This document shows positions 19,765 to 26,122 of a stretch of DNA of 26,122 nt, in pieces (position 1 is the first letter of the stretch; each line of letters begins with the position of its first letter). The position numbers and the translations under genes were made by a program. Source of the stretch: a virus; IMG/VR virus record IMGVR_UViG_3300025327_000143, positions 1-26,122 of that record. One strand, given 5' to 3'. The notes beneath the pieces were generated by a model. The model saw only the letters and a list, made by a program, of their open reading frames with translations, searched no databases and was not told the origin of the DNA.

Positions 19765-20405
19765 TGATACACATAGCCGAAGAAGGCTACAGACTTCGCG
19801 TCCAGCACGAAGCGCCCGCCTTCTACTGCACTGGTTGCCTGTACACGACCAAGCTACTACTGCCGCTGTGCCCCAAGTGTGGGCAGGTTGGCACAATGTT
19901 GCCGGTTGCAACGCCGGAGAAATATCACGACGAAACCAAGGCAATCAAACGGGCCAGGGCCGTGAGGGACTTTAGCCCCGGCTTCGACAGCACAGCTCCC
20001 GAAGCCCAGCACGGGCGGCTCATGCTACCAGGGCAGCTATTCCCTATTCTGCGTGCAGCAGTGTCGGGTCTAGTAACCAAACGCCAGCACAATTCGGCGC
20101 TTGGGCGGGACCAGTATTCCCTGTTCGTCCCGTTTCGCGGCAAGGTGGCAGACCAGATATTTCTCTCCCCGGCAGAGCAAATGGACAGCCTGCAATTCAT
20201 CTGCAACTGCGAGGCGGGAGTAATGCCGGAGTGGGACATCATTCTCAAGAACCAAGACCAGGCACCGACCGGGCTTATTCGCGGCTGGCGCTCGGTGCTG
20301 GGCATTTTCTACAGGGCAGGCTTGATTCCCTGGGTGCCTGACGACGGACGGCGCAAGAGTGCTTGGGAGATACGCAATTCGCCAATTAAAGGAGCAACAC
20401 AGTGA
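19764..20405 (+). CDS. Hypothetical protein with N-terminal zinc ribbon, 213 aa
   Basis: Starts at ATG 19764, overlapping the previous stop (TGATG). An N-terminal ribbon is made by CTGC near residue 22 and CPKC near residue 36 with G-x-V-G after it. The rest (ARAVRDFSPGF, QLFPILRAAVSGL, DQYSLFVPFRGKVADQIFLS) is a mixed fold I do not recognise. It lies in the late operon, so it is expressed with virion genes; whether it is in the virion cannot be told from sequence. Confidence 0.6.
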   Translation: MIHIAEEGYRLRVQHEAPAFYCTGCLYTTKLLLPLCPKCGQVGTMLPVATPEKYHDETKAIKRARAVRDFSPGFDSTAPEAQHGRLMLPGQLFPILRAAVSGLVTKRQHNSALGRDQYSLFVPFRGKVADQIFLSPAEQMDSLQFICNCEAGVMPEWDIILKNQDQAPTGLIRGWRSVLGIFYRAGLIPWVPDDGRRKSAWEIRNSPIKGATQ

Positions 20406-20899
20406 GCATGACACAAGAAGAAATCCTGCAACTGATCAATACGGTAGTAGCGGCTAATGCTGAGTCGCAGAAGGAGTTTGCACGTGAGCTGGCGCAGCAA
20501 ATCGCCAATCCGCCGAAAACGGAAGAAGAACTCAAGGCACAAAAGGTTCTATGGGAAGCCCGCTGTGAAGCGGCCAGCATGGATGAAGCTGCCCGCGCAC
20601 GCAAGCGGGACTTCTGCGTCCCGTCCATGACCGACCGGCCACATCGCAGGCCCATGAATATCTTTCAGGGTTTGCACGCTGGACAGTCAGTCATCGTATG
20701 GAAGATGACGCAATACAGTTCCCGCGACCCGGAAACCAAGCAGACACTTCTCAGTAACCCGACCCCAGTTGGCGTCTGCCAATGGTGCCTCACGGAGTTC
20801 AAGCCCGGCGACCCGGATTATGCCGAGGCATTGTCCTGGGGCACGAATCAGATGGCTCACAAGGCCGACATGAACGTGCATACGGGGGATTGGGCCTGA
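20402..20899 (+). CDS. Hypothetical protein, 165 aa
   Basis: GTG 20402 overlaps the previous stop (GTGA); ATG 20408 is an alternative, and AAAGGAGC lies upstream. Residues 1-65 are helical and charged (QEEILQLINTVVAANAESQ). A C-terminal domain contains CQWCLTEF, a single Cys pair that could be half a zinc site, and a final MAHKADMNVHTGDW with two His. No family recognised. Confidence 0.6.
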   Translation: MSMTQEEILQLINTVVAANAESQKEFARELAQQIANPPKTEEELKAQKVLWEARCEAASMDEAARARKRDFCVPSMTDRPHRRPMNIFQGLHAGQSVIVWKMTQYSSRDPETKQTLLSNPTPVGVCQWCLTEFKPGDPDYAEALSWGTNQMAHKADMNVHTGDWA

Positions 20900-21027
20900 T
20901 GAGCTACATAGACCATGACGATATACCGCCCTATCGCACGTTTCCGTTGTGGGCGAAAATCGCCGTTCCAATCCTAGCGGTGCTGCTTACGATAGGCCCG
21001 GTAGTTCTAGTGATATATCTGAGGTAG
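20899..21027 (+). CDS. Single-pass membrane mini-protein, 42 aa
   Basis: ATG 20899 overlaps the previous stop (TGATG). A short polar N-terminus (MSYIDHDDIPPYRTFPLW) is followed by KIAVPILAVLLTIGPVVLVI, a clear membrane helix, and the protein ends YLR. It directly precedes the glycosyltransferase genes, so it may anchor or partner them at the inner membrane. Small one-helix proteins can also be holins; nothing here decides this. Confidence 0.6.
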   Translation: MSYIDHDDIPPYRTFPLWAKIAVPILAVLLTIGPVVLVIYLR

Positions 21028-21030
21028 GCT

Positions 21031-22431
21031 GTGCTGAAAGTTTACTTCTTCGGCTCGCAGAATAACGGTTGTGGGTTTTACAGAATTTGGCAACCTGCCG
21101 CCGCACTGGAGAGGCTTGGGCTGGCGGAAGTGCGCCGGGAGCCTGACCAGCCTGGCGACATAACGGCCAATCGCGCGCGCGACATCTTCGATTGGGCTGA
21201 TGTGGTGGTCTGCCAGAACTTTTCGGCGCTGTGGTCTGCCTGCATATTTGCTGCCGCCCGCGACCGTTGCGGCAAGAAGCTAATCGTGGACTTGGACGAT
21301 TCAATCTGGGACCTCCATCCCATGAATATAACTAGAACGAAAGAAGGCAAGGCGCTTTCCAGGCATTTCTCGGATGACCCACACCTGTTTTGGAGAATTA
21401 GCGATGTCAGCCCGCAGGATTGGGAGAAGGTGCAAGCGACCGTGAGTGACGAAGATCGCCAGATGTCCGACAAGCCGCTCTACAAAGACGGAACGATACT
21501 CGAACTGGAACCTGGCAAGCGCATCTTCGCGCATCAGATAAGCGCCGACGCACTGTCCAGCGCACATTTTCTGCTAGGAGCTGCCGATGCCGTTACTACC
21601 ACCAACCTACTTCTTGCAGATCGCATCCGCAAGAAATCTGGCCAGCGAAATATCCACGTCCTGCCCAACTGCCATACCGGAAGCGACTGGCCCATCAAGC
21701 AGCGACCCCCCAACGATGATGGCACTGTCTGGATTGGATGGTGCGGCTCCGTCAGCCACTATCCCGACTTCCGCGAGATTCTGCCAGTCCTGGACAGGCT
21801 GATGGCCAAGTATCCACAACTGCGCATTCAGGTGATGGGCAGCAGTTTTGATTATCTGTTCCCTCCCGCCAAGGATGCCAAGATGAAGCGCATTGGTGGT
21901 TATGGCGGTGATAACAACGACCTGGAGTGCTACGAATTTGACAAGAGCGGCGCACGGTATCCGGGCAGGATGGAGTTTCACCCACCCGTCCCCATCAGGG
22001 CATACGCCAAATGGATGTGCGACACCTGGCACGCCGACATCGGCATCGCGCCACTGGAAAATCATCCATTCAACGCGGCCAAAAGTGAACTGAAGTGGGT
22101 TGAGTATTCGCTTCTAGGAGTGCCTACCGTAGCCAGCAAAGTGGGGCCATTCAAACGAACGATCAGGCATGACCAGGACGGAAAGCTGTGCGGCAGTCCG
22201 AAGGCGTGGGGCTACGCGCTGGAGGAACTAATCGAATCGCCCGAACTCAGGCAGTCGCTGGCTGCCGCAGCTCACGCACGGGTGCGCACCGACTACGACG
22301 CCGACAAGCAAGCGCATCGCTGGATACAGAGCTATGAGAGTGTTGTTCACGAATCGGATGCTGGCCAGCCCTGCGGGTACAGAAACGCAGACCTATGCGC
22401 TGGCAGTGGAACTCAAGCGGCTGGGGCATGA
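21031..22431 (+). CDS. Glycosyltransferase, GT-B fold, 466 aa
   Basis: Transfers a sugar from a nucleotide donor. The N-terminal domain opens with GCGFYRIWQPAAAL, followed by CGKKLIVDLDDSIWDLHP (VDLDD at 86-90), a motif I associate with a group of phage and bacterial transferases. The C-terminal domain has the GT4-like donor site: VWIGWCGSVSHYPDF, then ADIGIAPLE, and KWVEYSLLGVPTVAS. GTG 21031 follows GAGGTAGGCT. The last 32 residues overlap the next gene by 98 bases in another frame and show no pattern, so the end looks like read-through after a lost stop. Acceptor and sugar are unknown. Confidence 0.75.
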   Translation: MLKVYFFGSQNNGCGFYRIWQPAAALERLGLAEVRREPDQPGDITANRARDIFDWADVVVCQNFSALWSACIFAAARDRCGKKLIVDLDDSIWDLHPMNITRTKEGKALSRHFSDDPHLFWRISDVSPQDWEKVQATVSDEDRQMSDKPLYKDGTILELEPGKRIFAHQISADALSSAHFLLGAADAVTTTNLLLADRIRKKSGQRNIHVLPNCHTGSDWPIKQRPPNDDGTVWIGWCGSVSHYPDFREILPVLDRLMAKYPQLRIQVMGSSFDYLFPPAKDAKMKRIGGYGGDNNDLECYEFDKSGARYPGRMEFHPPVPIRAYAKWMCDTWHADIGIAPLENHPFNAAKSELKWVEYSLLGVPTVASKVGPFKRTIRHDQDGKLCGSPKAWGYALEELIESPELRQSLAAAAHARVRTDYDADKQAHRWIQSYESVVHESDAGQPCGYRNADLCAGSGTQAAGA

Positions 22432-23146
22432 GGTTTGGTGTTATTCGCCAGTGCTGGGCATGACAGCCGAACGGTTGGGTGCGGCCGGCATTCAGGTGCG
22501 CGACAAGTTGCAATTCATTGATAAGCCACACGTGATCCACGGACAGCACACAGAGGCAGTACGGGCGTCCCAATTCTTCCAGGTGCCGTGGATATTCGTT
22601 TGCCACGGACCGGAGCACGAATTGGAGCGCCCCCCGGCGGGCGCGAATGCGTATGTGGCCGTCAGTCACGAGGTTGCCAGAATGATGCCGTGCGCCTCCA
22701 TTATCGCCAACTCTATAGACCTAGATAGATTCGCATTCTGTCCCACGGGCACCAAGCCGGGAAAGACGCTCCGTCTCAGCCATCACACAGGTGCGACGCC
22801 GGTATGGGACGTAGAACGATTGATCCGCGATGCTGACGTTGTGGTAACAATTGGCCGTGGCGTGTTGGAAGCGGCGGCGATGGGCAAATACGTTGTGGTG
22901 TGTGACCGTGGCCGCATGGATGGACTGTTGACATCGGAGAACTTCACGGAGTTAGCGTCCTGCAACTTTTCCGGCAGGCGGCATGGACTCGCGGACACGC
23001 CGGAGAATGTGGCGCTGCAAATCACCGCGCACAAAGCGGCTGACTTACAGGCGATACGCAAACGGGTCCAGGCGGACCATGATGTTAAGGCGGCGGCGTT
23101 GCGATACGTCGCTGTCTATGAACGGGCGGCGGGAACGCAGGTATGA
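22334..23146 (+). CDS. Glycosyltransferase, GT4-like, short form, 270 aa
   Basis: The N-terminus has the sugar-transferase pattern SPAGTETQTYALAVELKRLG, and a later segment VVVTIGRGVLEAAAMGKYVV matches the donor-binding helix of GT4 enzymes. At 270 aa it is about 100 residues shorter than typical, with the middle reduced, so it may be a minimal or weakened enzyme. ATG 22334 lies 98 bases inside the previous gene; the conserved N-terminal motif makes this start convincing. The next gene overlaps its end (ATGA). Substrates unknown. Confidence 0.7.
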   Translation: MRVLFTNRMLASPAGTETQTYALAVELKRLGHEVWCYSPVLGMTAERLGAAGIQVRDKLQFIDKPHVIHGQHTEAVRASQFFQVPWIFVCHGPEHELERPPAGANAYVAVSHEVARMMPCASIIANSIDLDRFAFCPTGTKPGKTLRLSHHTGATPVWDVERLIRDADVVVTIGRGVLEAAAMGKYVVVCDRGRMDGLLTSENFTELASCNFSGRRHGLADTPENVALQITAHKAADLQAIRKRVQADHDVKAAALRYVAVYERAAGTQV

Positions 23147-24105
23147 CAACCGTACTGTTGACGGGCGGGGCTGGATTTATCGGCTCTCACATGGTCGAGC
23201 ATCTAGTCGTCAACACAGACTGGAACATTGTTGTGCTGGACCGCCTGAGCTATGCCGGATCACTTGACCGCCTAGCGCAATATCGCGCCCATCCCCGCGT
23301 GCGATTTCACTTTCACGACATACGGGCGGCACTGCCGTCTCAACTGCTGAAACGCCTGGGCGAAATATACTTCATCATCCACGCGGCCGCCGAGACGCAT
23401 GTTGATAACAGCCTGGCCGATCCGCTCCCATTTATCGAGACGAATGTGCTGGGCACCTACAATGTGCTGCAAGCGGCCCGGCAACTATCCGTGTCGCGCT
23501 TTGTCCACATCAGCACAGACGAGGTATTCGGCCCGGCCCCGCGGGGGGTGTACTATGCCGAGGAAGACAGCCTTTCTCCGTCCAACCCCTACAGCGCATC
23601 CAAGGCTGGGTCTGATTGTCTGGCGATGGCCTGGGCCACAGGCTACGGCCTGCCGGTCGTGCTGACCAGGACCATGAATAACTTCGGGGAACGGCAACAT
23701 CCCGAAAAGTTTGTGCCACTGGTCATGCGGGCTGTACTGTGGGGCGAAACAGTTAGGATACATGCCAGCAGTGAGGGGGCCATTGGAAGCCGCAAGTGGC
23801 TGCATGCCAGAAACCACGCCGATGCAGTGCTGCACCTGCTAGTCCGTGGCGCGCTGGGCAAATATCACATTGGCGGCGACGAACACTCCAACCTGTCCAT
23901 TGCCCAGGCCATCGCGGACATCATGGAGAAGCCGTTAGCCTGCGAATTGGTAGATGCTTGCCTGAACCGGCCCGGCCACGACCTGCGCTATTCGCTGGAT
24001 GACAGCAAACTGCGTGCAACCTGGACTCCGCCTGTGCCATTCGCGGATTCGCTGCGCCGGTGCGTGCAATGGACGATGGCCCACAAGGAATGGCTGGAGG
24101 GATAA
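23143..24105 (+). CDS. NAD-dependent dehydratase, RmlB type, 320 aa
   Basis: Extended short-chain dehydrogenase that makes 4-keto-6-deoxy sugar nucleotides, most likely from dTDP-glucose. NAD site GGAGFIGSH at 8-16. Catalytic residues of dTDP-glucose 4,6-dehydratase are in place: T125-D126-E127 in STDEVFG, and Y150-x3-K154 in YSASK. The C-terminal RPGHDLRYSLDDSKL also fits RmlB. Length is normal. No nucleotidyltransferase or reductase accompanies it, so it would depend on host dTDP-glucose, feeding the two transferases before it. A related UDP- or GDP-sugar enzyme cannot be excluded. Confidence 0.85.
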   Translation: MTTVLLTGGAGFIGSHMVEHLVVNTDWNIVVLDRLSYAGSLDRLAQYRAHPRVRFHFHDIRAALPSQLLKRLGEIYFIIHAAAETHVDNSLADPLPFIETNVLGTYNVLQAARQLSVSRFVHISTDEVFGPAPRGVYYAEEDSLSPSNPYSASKAGSDCLAMAWATGYGLPVVLTRTMNNFGERQHPEKFVPLVMRAVLWGETVRIHASSEGAIGSRKWLHARNHADAVLHLLVRGALGKYHIGGDEHSNLSIAQAIADIMEKPLACELVDACLNRPGHDLRYSLDDSKLRATWTPPVPFADSLRRCVQWTMAHKEWLEG

Positions 24106-24807
24106 ATGGCATCCACTAAACTGGTGAGCGATGCCGTAACCCGCGCCCAAAACGAACTCAAAGGCATCACCCTGAGCACGACCGATGCGCTGGACTTCGC
24201 CAATGAGATATATCAGATTGTGGGCACCGCTACATTCTTTGACTGGCGGCTCGCCACCGGAACGGCGTTTGGCACTACTGCCGGCACACAGGACTATGCC
24301 AATGTCCCAGCAGACTTTGCGGCACTCAAGCAGGACCGGGCATATATCCAAGACGATTCAGTATCCACCAATCCACTTATCCCTCTAACTGTCTTTGAGT
24401 CGCTTCCGACGGCAACGCAGCCGCGCAGCCGCCCGCTATATATCAGCGTCGAAAACGGAAACTTCCGGCTATTGCCAGTGCCTAACGTCACCCGCAGCGG
24501 CAGCGGACAGTGGGCCGTCAAGTTCGAGTATTGGAAACGCCCCAGCAGGCTTACCACGGTGGATGACGATTTTGAGTTTGACGATGTGTGCTTCGAGACG
24601 TTTGCGGCAGGCATGATTGCCAGGGTCGCACAATTCTGTGATGACGACCGCACGGGAGAATGGCTGGGCAAGGATGCCTCGGGGCAATATCGCGGCACCG
24701 GACTGTGGGGCCGGTTTGCCGCCCAACTCAACAACATGCTCACACAGGAAACCGTAGCCAGCGGGCAGATCGTGTACGCGCCTGCGTCGGGCTTGCTCAG
24801 AGGATAA
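24106..24807 (+). CDS. Head-tail adaptor-like protein, 233 aa
   Basis: ATG 24106 directly follows the previous TAA and has GGAGGGATAA upstream. The N-terminal helices (TKLVSDAVTRAQNEL, then TDALDFANEIYQIV), the W near residue 47, and the central SRPLYISVENGNFRLLPVPN with a later EYWKRP and ETFAAGMIARVAQF fit the adaptor or tail-tubular-A type proteins that bind beneath the portal. A recurring order of a sequence like P-x-x-Y and L-P-x-P is usual in this group. Function is inferred from pattern and position. Confidence 0.65.
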   Translation: MASTKLVSDAVTRAQNELKGITLSTTDALDFANEIYQIVGTATFFDWRLATGTAFGTTAGTQDYANVPADFAALKQDRAYIQDDSVSTNPLIPLTVFESLPTATQPRSRPLYISVENGNFRLLPVPNVTRSGSGQWAVKFEYWKRPSRLTTVDDDFEFDDVCFETFAAGMIARVAQFCDDDRTGEWLGKDASGQYRGTGLWGRFAAQLNNMLTQETVASGQIVYAPASGLLRG

Positions 24808-24808
24808 T

Positions 24809-25303
24809 ATGCCATTAGACCCCAGCGGAAGTTTTGTCAGCACAGATGGCGACAACATGCTGCGCGGACTCTACCGCGACAACAGCGATCACGTCACGGT
24901 GGGCACGGGCGAGGATGATCTTGCCAGTACCACCGTCACGGCTAATACCGTCGGTGCAACAGGCACCTTATTTGTCACCGCCGCCGGCACCACCACCGCC
25001 GGCAATGAAACCAAAACCATCAAACTCTACCTGGGCACCACTGCAATCGCCACCGTGGTTCGCGCCACTACCAACGCGCAAGATTGGCTCATCTGGGCCA
25101 AGATCAGCAATACTTCCGCCAGCGCACAGCGGATCGAGGTCATCTACTCGGTCACCGATGCGGCAACATTGTCTTTTGACTACATCACCGCAGCCGAAAA
25201 CACAGCCACTAACCTGACGCTCAAGATTACAGGAACCTGCTCGACCGGCACTGCGGTCATCACGCAGGCCAAGTTTGAGGCTTTTATAGTGCAGATACAA
25301 TGA
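24809..25303 (+). CDS. Beta-rich structural protein, 164 aa
   Basis: ATG 24809, one base after the previous stop with AGAGGATAAT upstream. A Thr/Ala/Gly-rich beta protein (TVTANTVGATGTLFVTAAGT, KTIKLYLGTTAIATVV, WLIWAKISNTSASAQRIEVI) of the size and style of small virion or neck proteins. It resembles the gene at 10570 in fold style, not in clear sequence. No enzyme motif. Stop overlaps the next ATG. Confidence 0.6.
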   Translation: MPLDPSGSFVSTDGDNMLRGLYRDNSDHVTVGTGEDDLASTTVTANTVGATGTLFVTAAGTTTAGNETKTIKLYLGTTAIATVVRATTNAQDWLIWAKISNTSASAQRIEVIYSVTDAATLSFDYITAAENTATNLTLKITGTCSTGTAVITQAKFEAFIVQIQ

Positions 25304-25497
25304 AACCCTTTCCTGCGAAACTGTACGTGCTGCGCAAGGCAGCCGAATCCGGCCAGGAAGACACCTTCACCTTCCACGAATCCGAGGTTACGGTTGGTGC
25401 GCCCGTTGACGGCGTGGCCGAGATGGCTACCTACACGCTGGACAAGGTAGAGGACGTGCAGCGCGTCATCACGCTGTCCAAGAAGGCCAAGCCGTAA
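25300..25497 (+). CDS. Hypothetical protein, 65 aa
   Basis: ATG 25300 overlaps the previous stop (ATGA). A small protein with a beta-rich middle (EDTFTFHESEVTVGAPV) and a basic end (SKKAKP). It lies in the tail or neck gene block. No family recognised. The stop overlaps the next ATG (TAATG). Confidence 0.6.
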   Translation: MKPFPAKLYVLRKAAESGQEDTFTFHESEVTVGAPVDGVAEMATYTLDKVEDVQRVITLSKKAKP

Positions 25498-26122
25498 TGG
25501 CGCTGCGTAACGCCCAACAGCTCGACATCACCGACATCCTGCTGCGGGACAAGACTGACGGCAATCCTTTTACGTCCGGGCCGGAAGGCGGAGCGTTGGA
25601 GAACGCCTACATCGACCAAGGCAAGCTGGTGCGGGCGACATTTCAACCGCAGTTCCATACCAGCGCCTCGGACGATCCGGTGTGGGCAACCAAGGAGTTC
25701 AACTTCGCCCGCGATGGTGCCACAGAGAAACAGCTTCTCATCTTCAAGTCCAACGGGAGAATCTATCGCAGGCGGGGCGGGGAGGAGTCGCAAATATACC
25801 CCGCAACTGACGTGCTGGCATCCGGCAGTTCACCGGATTCAGGATTTGCCAGCACCGGCGGCACAACGGCAGGAAACGGCACCGATTGGTCCAATCCCAC
25901 CAATATTCAAGGTGCCGCAGATGCAGTCTACGCCACGTCTGCAAGCACTGGCAGCGGACTTAGTTCCGGCCCTAACTTCCCAGATACCGCCGCAGACCAG
26001 GGAGATGCCGCCGATCCGTGGACCAGCACTGGAAATGTCGTCTCTGAAAACGGCAGTGGAGCGCTCAATAGCTTCAATTCAGAAGACACCACAAATTGGC
26101 TGCACATCACCGATTATGACTT
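25497..26122 (+). CDS. Tail or neck structural protein, 3' end cut by window edge
   Basis: ATG 25497 overlaps the previous stop, and the frame stays open for 208 codons to the window edge. The N-terminal part (LDITDILLRDKTDGNPFTSG, KEFNFARDGATEKQLLIFKS, NGRIYRRRGG) is beta-rich and reminiscent of tail proteins that bind below the adaptor. From residue ~110 a Ser/Thr/Gly-rich domain begins (YATSASTGSGLSSGPNFPD), a type common in phage tail and adhesin proteins. The full length and domain order cannot be seen here. Confidence 0.7.
   Translation, partial: MALRNAQQLDITDILLRDKTDGNPFTSGPEGGALENAYIDQGKLVRATFQPQFHTSASDDPVWATKEFNFARDGATEKQLLIFKSNGRIYRRRGGEESQIYPATDVLASGSSPDSGFASTGGTTAGNGTDWSNPTNIQGAADAVYATSASTGSGLSSGPNFPDTAADQGDAADPWTSTGNVVSENGSGALNSFNSEDTTNWLHITDYD

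Noticed and set aside
20899-21027. Small membrane protein as holin
   Set aside because: One helix and 42 residues are compatible, but no endolysin or spanin gene is near and the neighbours are glycosyltransferases, so the call would be a guess.

Overview
The window is a stretch of a tailed-phage genome (Caudoviricetes). All genes I can support lie on the + strand, most junctions are ATGA, GTGA, TAATG or TGATG overlaps, and nearly every gene has a Shine-Dalgarno sequence, so the host should be a bacterium. I see no tRNA, rRNA, CRISPR array, IS element or integrase. The gene set (large terminase, about 690-aa podovirus-style portal, scaffold, N4-gp56-like major capsid protein, head-tail adaptor) suggests a lytic or uncultivated phage with podovirus-like head genes. 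I cannot name the host or the phage.

Layout. (1) 1-7260: about 25 very small genes, mostly unknown, opening with an HNH nuclease cut by the window edge. Many are tiny zinc-ribbon proteins, and many start behind near-identical translation-start linkers (CCAGGAGCA family at 4486-5540; TTAGGAGGATGAG at 1099 and 1322). (2) 7020-7854: a poorly coding stretch with a 13-bp inverted repeat, repeated CAGTTTGCCAA words, iteron-like tandem repeats, a decayed GIY-YIG-like fragment and a 16-bp perfect palindrome right before a zinc-ribbon gene. This is the best candidate for a control or replication region. (3) 8178-10555: packaging genes, namely a probable small terminase with an alternating-histidine stretch, a DUF6496-like basic protein and the large terminase. 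(4) 10570-14860: fibre or decoration-like beta-rich proteins, plus a membrane/zinc-ribbon pair in two frames that may be joined by a frameshift. (5) 14860-20405: portal, two small proteins, scaffold, major capsid protein and a decoration-like protein. The leader of the capsid gene carries three small hairpins with the same GGATT loop and different stems. (6) 20899-24105: a sugar cassette, made of a small membrane protein, two glycosyltransferases and an RmlB-type dehydratase, embedded in the structural operon. (7) 24106-26122: head-tail adaptor and tail or neck proteins, the last one cut by the right edge.

How the parts fit: the left third looks like an early or accessory region assembled from mobile small modules, and the right two thirds form one late operon for DNA packaging and virion assembly. 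The sugar cassette could glycosylate virion proteins or remodel host surface glycans. The strongest undescribed signals are the GGATT hairpin triplet before the capsid gene, the reused start-site linkers and gene-end modules of the small-gene array, the 7.0-7.9 kb control region and the 10.9-11.2 kb two-frame locus.
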